Source: an uncultured Collinsella sp.
GTDB lineage: Bacteria > Actinomycetota > Coriobacteriia > Coriobacteriales > Coriobacteriaceae
Assembly (NCBI GenBank): GCA_900550355.1
Contig: URRT01000055.1
Span: 1 to 10,761, forward strand
Direction: 5' to 3'
DNA length: 10,761 nucleotides
Position numbers and translations under genes: made by a program. Below, piece by piece: positions 5,521 to 10,761 of this stretch (position 1 is the stretch's first letter; every line of letters starts with the position of its first letter). The notes beneath the pieces were generated by a model. The model worked only from the letters and a program-made list of their open reading frames with translations. It was not told the origin of the DNA and did no database searches.

Positions 5521-6605
5521 ATGGATACCCTCAACGATCTAAATGAGCGCGTCGACGCCTTCGTCGGCACCAGCTCCTTCGACACGCCCGCCGCGGCAAA
5601 CGACCAAGCTCCCATCGATGTGCCCGCCGAGGTTCACGAGGACATCGTCGCCTCGGTCGATTTCTCCGAGGTCGAGCTTGCGGACGAATTTACCGAGCCC
5701 CAGGTGGCCGTAACTCCCAACGGTCTTTTGCCCATGGAGCCGCTGCCCATCGACGGGCGCCTGCGCAAGGCGGCCCTTCGCATGCCCGATGAGATTGAGG
5801 AGGCCAGCGGCTTTACGCTCTTTGGCCGCCGCATCAAATCGCTCATCTACACCACCGACGTGGCGGTCATCCGCAACTCCAATGCCGACGCCGTGTTTGC
5901 GGTCTACCCCTTTACGCCGCAATTACGCAGGCGCTGCTGACGGTCGCCGAGTGCCCGGTCTTTGTGGGCGTTGGCGGCGGCACCACCACCGGCAAGCGCT
6001 CCGTGCAGATGGCGGCCGTCTCCGAGATGCAGGGCGCGGCGGGCTGCGTGGTCAACTCCCCCGCCACCGCCGAGATGGTCGAGCACATCACCAACATCGC
6101 CGACATCCCCGTCATCGCCACGGTCGTTCGTTGCGACGACGATGCTCACGCCAAAGTGCGCGCCGGCGCCAAGATCCTTAACATCGCGGCCGGCAAGAAC
6201 ACGCCACAGGTCCTGCGCGAGCTGCGCGAGCACTATCCCAACCTGCCGCTCATCGCACCGGGCGGCAAGACGCCCGAGAGCATCCGTGAAACCATCGCCG
6301 CCGGTGCCAACGCCATCATTTGGACGCCGCCTTCGGCCCAGCAGCTGCAGACCGACATGATGCAGCGCTACCGCAAGATGAAGGAAGACGCCACGCCCGT
6401 CATCTCGCACGACGATGTACCCATTATCGACCAGGTTGCCGCCGCCGAGGTCAGTCAGGTCGAGAACATGAATCCCGACGTGCCGATTCCCGACGAAGTC
6501 ATCGAGCGCGTTGCTTCGATCCACGATCATATCGAGGAGCGTCGCGCCAACCGTGGACTCAAGCCCTCGCTGCACGGCTTCTTCTTCCGCGGAAAGAAAC
6601 GCTAG
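5521..6605 (+). pseudogene. Alpha/beta-barrel-like protein of unknown function, broken by a -1 frameshift
   Basis: The first reading frame runs from ATG 5521 to a TGA at 5938-5940, with its meaningful part ending at FAVYPFTPQ. The homologous-looking continuation, ITQALLTVAECPVFVGVGGG onward, is in the -1 frame and runs to TAG at 6603-6605. Adding one base between about 5911 and 5923, for example a third A in CAATT, joins them as FTPQ-ITQALL and gives 361 residues. The first 85 residues are acidic and low in complexity. The rest resembles a phosphate-binding (beta/alpha) barrel, with strand-like repeats, VGVGGGTTTGKR, and IAPGGKTPESIRETIAAGANAII, which resembles the last strands of ribulose-phosphate-binding barrels. 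The C-terminal tail is basic (FFFRGKKR). The function is unknown. No slippery heptamer fits the break, so this is either a mutation or a sequencing or assembly error. Confidence 0.8.
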
Positions 6606-6616
6606 CAAAACATCTT

Positions 6617-6654
6617 GGCCCGCCCCACAAACGTGAGGCGGGCCGTTTTCGTTT
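6617..6654 (+). terminator. Intrinsic terminator after the barrel gene
   Basis: GGCCCGCC (6617-6624) pairs perfectly with GGCGGGCC (6637-6644) across a 12-nt loop, followed by GTTTTCGTTT. It starts 11 nt after the TAG of the barrel gene. On the opposite strand the hairpin lacks a good T tract, so it mainly ends plus-strand transcription. Confidence 0.88.
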
Positions 6655-6685
6655 GAGCAATCATGCAGCGACGTGATGGGGCAAA

Positions 6686-7576
6686 TTAATCCACGCGCTT
6701 GTCGCCCATAAAGAAGAGCGCCACCGTACCGGGTCCGGTATGCGAGCCAATCAGAGTACCGATGTTATTGATCTCAATCTTGCCTTTAAGCTGCGGAACC
6801 TGTTCCTCAATCAGCGCCGCAACCGCCTCGGCATCCTCGCGGCACGCCGAGTGCGACATGATGCACTTACCCGAATAATCCGCACCGTCCTGCACGTGTG
6901 CCATCATGGTCTTAGCCATCTCGGAAATCGCGCGCTTCTTAGTGCGAATCTTCTCACGTGGCGACGGCCCACCTTCGCAATCGACCGTCATAAGCGGGCA
7001 AATCTTAAGCGCCGTGCCGATGATCGCGCTCGCAGCCGAAATGCGACCGCCGCGCAGGTAGCTCGACAGATCGGTCGAAAAGAACCAGTGGTGCAGGTTG
7101 AGTTTGTGCTCCTCGATCCAGGCGGCCGTCTCGTCGAGTGAAGCCCCGCTATCGCGCACGTCGGCGGCACATTCCGCCAGCAGGCCAAAGCCCGAAGACG
7201 CTGCCAGCGAATCGATGACGCGCACCTTGCCGCCCTGGGGATAGCGATCCGCGAGCATCTGCGCCGCAACGCAGGCCGATCCATACGTGCCCGAAATACC
7301 CGACGACAACGTCAGGTGCAGCACGTCTTTACCCTCGGCAACAAACGGCTCCCAAAACTCCTCGTACTCGCCCACGCTCACCTGAGACGTCTTGGGCATG
7401 GCGCCCGCGGCAATCTGGGCAAAAAACTCGTCCGGCGTAATCGACTGATACAGATCGTCCGTATAGACAACATCGTCGATCTCGTAATGAAAACACACGA
7501 CGGGGATATTGCGCGACGCAAAGAACTCACGGGTTCGGTCGGCGGCGGATTCACAGGTCAGGACAAAATCGCTCAT
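6686..7576 (-). CDS. DegV family fatty-acid-binding protein
   Basis: DegV (FakB-type) proteins bind a fatty acid and, where a FakA kinase is present, hand it over for phosphorylation into phospholipid synthesis. The 296-residue protein is of normal length. Family marks are the N-terminal DFVLTCESAADR strand-loop, KTSQ (62-65), SSGISGTYGS (91-100), DLSSYLRGGRIS in the middle, and IGSHTGPGTVALFF near the C-terminus. The serine and Thr/Ser-Gln loops normally hold the carboxylate. Which fatty acid it binds cannot be read from sequence. I chose ATG 7576 because AAGGAG (7583-7588) sits 6 nt before it. An upstream in-frame ATG at 7594 would place that site inside the gene. No fakA lies in the window. 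The gene is convergent with the barrel gene, with the terminator between them. Confidence 0.93.
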   Translation of the reverse strand: MSDFVLTCESAADRTREFFASRNIPVVCFHYEIDDVVYTDDLYQSITPDEFFAQIAAGAMPKTSQVSVGEYEEFWEPFVAEGKDVLHLTLSSGISGTYGSACVAAQMLADRYPQGGKVRVIDSLAASSGFGLLAECAADVRDSGASLDETAAWIEEHKLNLHHWFFSTDLSSYLRGGRISAASAIIGTALKICPLMTVDCEGGPSPREKIRTKKRAISEMAKTMMAHVQDGADYSGKCIMSHSACREDAEAVAALIEEQVPQLKGKIEINNIGTLIGSHTGPGTVALFFMGDKRVD

Positions 7577-7582
7577 ATGAGG

Positions 7583-7588
7583 CTCCTT
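7583..7588 (-). promoter_or_regulatory. Shine-Dalgarno site of the DegV gene
   Basis: AAGGAG on the minus strand, 6 nt before the ATG at 7576. It decides against the longer reading from 7594. Confidence 0.75.
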
Positions 7589-7604
7589 ACTCATTGCTGC
7601 GCAA

Positions 7605-7615
7605 ATTATCGCACA
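7605..7615 (-). promoter_or_regulatory. Candidate extended -10 promoter of the DegV gene
   Basis: On the minus strand this reads TGTGCGATAAT, identical to 1636-1646 upstream of the MetRS-like gene. Transcription would start near 7598, giving a leader of about 22 nt. No good -35 hexamer is seen; an ACATATGT palindrome lies at 7633-7640. Confidence 0.5.
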
Positions 7616-7839
7616 GTGAGCCTACATACGGTACATATGTCCACTATTTACCAAATCGAACCAAAAATAGCGAACATCTTTACCACCATCGTCTCCACCG
7701 GCCCCACGCATAAATATCTGAGAAAACACCCTCTGTCGTCTCCACTCAACCGCCATATCTACCTCAACTAAATCGATTTACCAAACCGTTCAGCCGACAA
7801 TTCAGCCGCTGGCGCAAAATCGAAACAAAAGCGGCGCAT
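7616..7839. other. AT-richer intergenic stretch between the divergent DegV and fbp genes
   Basis: I find no ORF with start signals here. The stretch is less GC-rich than the genes around it. It contains a direct repeat ATTTACCAAA (7646-7655 and 7776-7785, each followed after one base by CG) and a palindrome ACATATGT (7633-7640). These could be regulator sites for either divergent gene, but the evidence is thin. Confidence 0.4.
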
Positions 7840-7869
7840 ACTGATAAACGTTTGACGCTGTTTATCAGT
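7840..7869. promoter_or_regulatory. 10-bp inverted repeat upstream of fbp (operator or leader hairpin)
   Basis: ACTGATAAAC (7840-7849) and GTTTATCAGT (7860-7869) are perfect reverse complements with a 10-nt spacer, followed by TTT. The structure ends 27 nt before the fbp ATG. The symmetry and position suit a dimeric repressor operator or a leader attenuator hairpin; I cannot tell which. Confidence 0.5.
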
Positions 7870-7884
7870 TTTACCAGCTCCATC

Positions 7885-7890
7885 GGAAGG
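7885..7890 (+). promoter_or_regulatory. Shine-Dalgarno site of fbp
   Basis: GGAAGG lies 6 nt before the ATG at 7897. It decides against an in-frame ATG at 7852, which has no ribosome-binding site and lies inside the inverted repeat. Confidence 0.7.
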
Positions 7891-7896
7891 TGTTTC

Positions 7897-9897
7897 ATGG
7901 TCGCATTCGATCGCAACCCGCAAGACTTTAAGTATCTGCGCCTGCTGTCGAGACAGTTCCCCACCGAGCAATCCGCGTTTACCGAGATCATCAATCTCTC
8001 AGCCATCCTCAACCTGCCCAAAGGCACCGAGCATTTTATGAGCGACGTGCATGGCGAGTACGAGGCCTTTATGCACATCCTCAACAACTGCTCGGGCGTC
8101 GTGCGCGAGCATGTCGACGAGATTTTTGGCGACACGCTCACCTTTGACGAAAAGGGCGAGCTGTGCACGCTCATCTACTACCCGCACGAGAAGATCGAGC
8201 TGGTCCGCAGCCAGCGCGAGGACTCGCCCACCTGGTACAAAACGATGCTTGACCAGCTCATCATGGTCGCTCGTTCGCTTTCAAGCCGCTACACCCGCTC
8301 CAAGGTTCGTAAGGCCATCCCACGCGATTACGCCTACATCATCGACGAGCTGCTACACACGCATCCGGATGAGAACAACTATCGTGTGCGCTATCACGAG
8401 CGCATCGTGGAGTCCATCCTGGAGACCGCAAGCGCCGACGACTTTATCGAGTCGCTCGCCTCGCTCATCAAGCGCCTGGCCGTCGACCACCTGCACCTGG
8501 TGGGCGACATCTTCGACCGCGGCCCCGGAGCGCACATCATCATGGACACACTGTGCAATTACCACAACTTCGACATACAGTGGGGCAACCACGACGCGCT
8601 TTGGATGGGGGCGGCAGCCGGCAACGACTGTTGCATTGCCAACGTGCTGCGCCTGACGCTCCGTTACGGTAACCTCGCCACACTGGAAGACGGTTACGGC
8701 ATCAATCTGGTGCCGCTTGCCACGTTCGCCATGGAAACATACGCCGACGACCCCTGTCATTATTTCGGGCCGCAACTGGACAAAGACGACACGAGGCATA
8801 ACCAGAAAGCCCGACGCCTCATCGCACAGATGCACAAGGCCATCAGCATTATCCAGTTCAAGCTCGAAGCTGCCATGATAGACAGCCGCCCCGAATGGCA
8901 CATGAAAGAGAGGAAACAACTGGAGCACATTGATTTTGAAAGAAAAGTTTTCGTGCGCGACGGGAAGGAATACGCCATGCGCGACTGTTATTTCCCCACC
9001 ATCGACCCGAAATCGCCCTACAAACTCACGCCCGAAGAGCAAGAACTGGTCAACAAACTGCACCACTCTTTCAGCGTGAGCGACAAGCTGAACAAACACA
9101 TACAATGCCTGTTCTCCCACGGCTGCATGTACGGGATATTCAACTCCAATTTGCTGTTCCACGCTTCCGTACCGCTAAATGCCGACGGAAGCCTGAAGGA
9201 AGTGGACATCAACGGAGAAAAAGTCAAAGGACGGGCCTTGCTGGACAAGATAGGCCTGGTCTTGCGCTCCGCTTTCAACAGCGACACCGAGCCTAAAGAA
9301 AGAAAGTTTGCCGTCGACTATTTTTGGTATCTGTGGTGCGGCGTGGACTCCCCCTTGTTCGACAAATCCAAAATGACTACTTTCGAACGCTATTTCCTGG
9401 AGGACAAAACCACCCATACCGAAGAGAAAGGGTACTACTACAGATTGAGGGACGACGAGAAAGTCTGCGACATGATTCTCGATTCGTTCGGGGTCACGGG
9501 GCAGCACCGCCACATCATCAACGGCCACGTCCCGGTACGCGTGGGGCGCGGAGAGACACCCATCAAAGCCAATGGCAAACTGATGGTCATCGACGGCGGC
9601 TTCGCCAAGGCCTATCATAATACGACCGGAATAGCGGGCTACACCTTGGTGTTCCACAGCCGGGGCTTCCAGTTGGTACAGCACGAACCGTTCACATCGG
9701 CCGAAGAGGCCATCAAAAACGGGACGGACATCGTGAGCACCACGCAAATCGTGGAAATGAGCACTCAACGTATGATGGTGAGGGACACCGACAAGGGTGC
9801 CGAACTGGAAAGCCAGATAGAAGAGCTGAAAGAATTGCTTTATGCCTACCGGCACGGTTTCATCAAGGAAAGTACCAAAAACAAGTTCCGCTATTGA
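7897..9897 (+). CDS. fbp: Fructose-1,6-bisphosphatase class III, chimeric in base composition
   Basis: The enzyme hydrolyses fructose 1,6-bisphosphate to fructose 6-phosphate in gluconeogenesis. The 666-residue product is full length for class III. Metallophosphatase motifs are SDVHGE (49-54, with D50 and H52), VGDIFDRGPGAH (202-213), GNHD (230-233) and NGHVPV further on, followed by MVIDGGFAKAY. The frame is intact throughout. Up to about codon 200 the codons match the GC-rich upstream genes. From about codon 211-227 (GGA, then the first ATA at 8575) they shift to ATA, AAA, GAA and AGA/AGG, and the protein reads like a Bacteroidales homologue. So the first third and the remainder appear to come from different organisms, joined in the most conserved segment. 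The family is certain. Whether this chimera exists in any cell is doubtful. Confidence 0.92.
   Translation: MVAFDRNPQDFKYLRLLSRQFPTEQSAFTEIINLSAILNLPKGTEHFMSDVHGEYEAFMHILNNCSGVVREHVDEIFGDTLTFDEKGELCTLIYYPHEKIELVRSQREDSPTWYKTMLDQLIMVARSLSSRYTRSKVRKAIPRDYAYIIDELLHTHPDENNYRVRYHERIVESILETASADDFIESLASLIKRLAVDHLHLVGDIFDRGPGAHIIMDTLCNYHNFDIQWGNHDALWMGAAAGNDCCIANVLRLTLRYGNLATLEDGYGINLVPLATFAMETYADDPCHYFGPQLDKDDTRHNQKARRLIAQMHKAISIIQFKLEAAMIDSRPEWHMKERKQLEHIDFERKVFVRDGKEYAMRDCYFPTIDPKSPYKLTPEEQELVNKLHHSFSVSDKLNKHIQCLFSHGCMYGIFNSNLLFHASVPLNADGSLKEVDINGEKVKGRALLDKIGLVLRSAFNSDTEPKERKFAVDYFWYLWCGVDSPLFDKSKMTTFERYFLEDKTTHTEEKGYYYRLRDDEKVCDMILDSFGVTGQHRHIINGHVPVRVGRGETPIKANGKLMVIDGGFAKAYHNTTGIAGYTLVFHSRGFQLVQHEPFTSAEEAIKNGTDIVSTTQIVEMSTQRMMVRDTDKGAELESQIEELKELLYAYRHGFIKESTKNKFRY
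8494..8575. other. Compositional breakpoint: Coriobacteriia-like to Bacteroidales-like DNA
   Basis: Left of this interval Glu is nearly always GAG, Arg is CGC/CGT, and ATA is absent from fbp. Right of it ATA, AAA, GAA, AGA/AGG and TGT become frequent and GC drops. Everything to the right edge, including the 5'-nucleotidase, has the second style. The interval encodes the highly conserved GDIFDRGPGAH to GNHD region, where unrelated organisms share long identical stretches. The exact join cannot be fixed by eye. Confidence 0.75.
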
Positions 9898-10003
9898 CGC
9901 GCAGCGCACGCGTTTCCTTCGCCTGCCCCACGAAGCGTCGTCGTCCGGACGCACCGAACATCCGACCTTCCGTACATATTATTTACCAGAAAAACATCAT
10001 TGA

Positions 10004-10027
10004 TTTACAACCGATTACGGTTGTAAA
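10004..10027. terminator. Small hairpin in the fbp/5'-nucleotidase convergent region
   Basis: TTTACAACCG (10004-10013) and CGGTTGTAAA (10018-10027) are perfect reverse complements around an ATTA loop. It overlaps the A-tract base of the larger hairpin at 10025-10116, so both cannot form fully at once. Its role as a terminator part is inference. The stretch 9898-10003 holds nothing else I can identify. Confidence 0.45.
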
Positions 10028-10116
10028 AACGTTCTGCGCCAAACGGAAAATTGTTCTCAGCAGATTGATAAATCATTCTCAGCAGAACAAAATTTCGTTT
10101 GGCGCAGAACGTTTTT
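10025..10116. terminator. Large bidirectional intrinsic terminator between convergent genes
   Basis: A 21-bp perfect stem (10025-10045 with 10096-10116) has five A-T pairs at its base and a GC-rich body containing TTCTGCGCCAAACG. TTTTTT follows on the plus strand (10112-10117) and TTTTT on the minus strand. An inner GTTCT/AGAAC pairing (10053-10057 with 10084-10088) extends it. The 11-base direct repeat TTCTCAGCAGA occurs at 10054-10064 and 10076-10086. It lies between fbp (ends 9897) and the 5'-nucleotidase (ends 10123) and suits both. Confidence 0.8.
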
Positions 10117-10122
10117 TGTATA

Positions 10123-10761
10123 TCATTCTTCCTTTTCACGCTTCCCAAACAGCAGTTGACGGTCGCGCTCGCAAGCCGGAACGGCCCATGCTTCCGGCAC
10201 CAAACGCCATTGGTACAAAGGACGGGCGTCAATCTCGCCCTTCTTCTTGATATATTCTATGATACATGCACGCAAATCCTTATCCGTACTGGACAGCAAG
10301 CGTTCGTTCAACTTCTCGTGGGGAATGCCGGCACCTTTGGTAAACAGCTCCCCTCCTCCGTTTCCGCGGTAGGAATTGACAACCACCGTGTACCACGTTT
10401 CAAATCCGAACGTACTTCCGTCCGCCATCCCCGTCACGCGGATTTTCTCGCCGTAGGGTTTCGTCACGTCCACCGTGTAACAAATGCCGGCAGCCGAATC
10501 GAAGTTGTAGGCCAGATGCTTGAACCCCAAACGCCGGCCTTCGTCCAATACATAGTCCAAAAGCATCACGTGGTCGTCCGGCGTTTTCATCTGCGCCGTC
10601 CAGAGTCCGTAACTCATCTCCAACATATCCTTGATTTCCTGTCCGGTAAGCCGCATGGTGTACAGCACGTCGTCGTAACGGTAAAGATTGAACACGTCGC
10701 GCACGCACACGTCTCCCTCCTTGATGCTGGCCGCAAAAGAGACCGGAGCGGCAAACGACAC
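10123..10761 (-). CDS. 5'-nucleotidase / 2',3'-cyclic phosphodiesterase family protein, C-terminal domain (5' end beyond window)
   Basis: 212 residues are visible, ending at a stop at 10123-10125; the start lies off the right edge, and the GTG at the edge should not be taken as the start. The segment matches the 5_nucleotid_C domain: SFAAPVSFAASIKEG, VRDVFNLYRYDDVLYTMRLT, a FDSAAGICYTVDVTKPYGEK stretch, and VVNSYRGNGGGEL. This domain binds the nucleoside part of the substrate. The metal-binding phosphatase domain would be upstream, off-window. Such proteins are usually exported and recover nucleosides and phosphate. The ATA and AAA use and the protein style are Bacteroidales-like, as in the second half of fbp, so this gene probably belongs to the same foreign or mis-joined segment. 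Substrate specificity cannot be judged. Confidence 0.88.
   Translation of the reverse strand: MSFAAPVSFAASIKEGDVCVRDVFNLYRYDDVLYTMRLTGQEIKDMLEMSYGLWTAQMKTPDDHVMLLDYVLDEGRRLGFKHLAYNFDSAAGICYTVDVTKPYGEKIRVTGMADGSTFGFETWYTVVVNSYRGNGGGELFTKGAGIPHEKLNERLLSSTDKDLRACIIEYIKKKGEIDARPLYQWRLVPEAWAVPACERDRQLLFGKREKEE

Noticed and set aside
5905..5925. Programmed -1 ribosomal frameshift in the barrel gene
   Set aside because: The required shift is -1, but no X-XXY-YYZ slippery heptamer lies in the correct phase and I see no downstream stem positioned to stimulate slippage. A one-base deletion is simpler.
5904..6608. 234-codon minus-strand open frame opposite the barrel gene
   Set aside because: A low-complexity Gly/Asp/Val/Leu shadow with no start signal. 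The plus-strand frame has protein-like sequence and a terminator.
7577..7594. Upstream DegV start at ATG 7594
   Set aside because: The strong AAGGAG at 7583-7588 would be inside the gene, and it is ideally spaced for ATG 7576.
8353..9954. Two long minus-strand open frames opposite fbp (8353-9162 and 9175-9954)
   Set aside because: Both are antisense shadows of the metallophosphatase gene, without motifs or start signals.
1..10761. CRISPR array, tRNA or rRNA genes, insertion sequence, prophage
   Set aside because: I saw no regularly spaced direct repeats, no tRNA cloverleaf or rRNA core sequences, and no transposase, integrase or phage proteins. The inverted repeats at 3892-4011 have no coding capacity.

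Overview
The window has two parts with different base composition. From the left edge to about position 8500 the DNA is GC-rich. Glu is almost always GAG, Lys mostly AAG, and ATA codons are essentially absent from the genes. Gene content and style suggest a gut Coriobacteriia chromosome, most like Collinsella; this is my recognition of the style, not a database match. From about 8500-8575 to the right edge, GC falls and codon use moves to GAA, AAA, ATA and AGA/AGG. The proteins there look like Bacteroidales. The switch lies inside one open reading frame, the class III fructose-1,6-bisphosphatase gene, at its most conserved metallophosphatase motif. A chimeric contig joined at a shared stretch is the simplest reading. 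In-frame recombination after gene transfer is the alternative.

Left to right: (1) a minus-strand block of the start of queA (1-332), queH (425-964) and a DUF3267-type HELVH membrane protein (1026-1595). QueA and QueH make epoxyqueuosine and then queuosine in tRNA. (2) A plus-strand methionyl-tRNA-synthetase-like gene (1729-3879), very divergent at methionine-pocket and KMSKS positions. (3) A 150-bp intergenic stretch with nested inverted repeats. (4) A NOL1/NOP2/Sun-family RNA m5C methyltransferase (4031-5134). (5) An unlisted 56-residue single-pass membrane protein on the minus strand (5159-5329). (6) A barrel-like gene of unknown function broken by a -1 frameshift near 5911-5923 (5521-6605), then an intrinsic terminator. 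(7) A minus-strand DegV fatty-acid-binding protein (6686-7576). (8) The fbp gene (7897-9897), whose second half is Bacteroidales-like. (9) A convergent intergenic region with two strong hairpins. (10) The C-terminal part of a Bacteroidales-like 5'-nucleotidase (10123-10761, minus).

Four of the left-hand genes act in translation: tRNA queuosine, RNA m5C and aminoacyl-tRNA synthetase-like functions. The segment also carries a short repeat family built on TGGGACGGGG. Three copies carry an AAAGTAGT-N6-GGGACG core, and each lies at or just after the 3' end of a gene, in the sense orientation. The observations most worth checking are the divergent MetRS-like enzyme, this repeat family with its 35-bp inverted repeat, and the composition break inside fbp.
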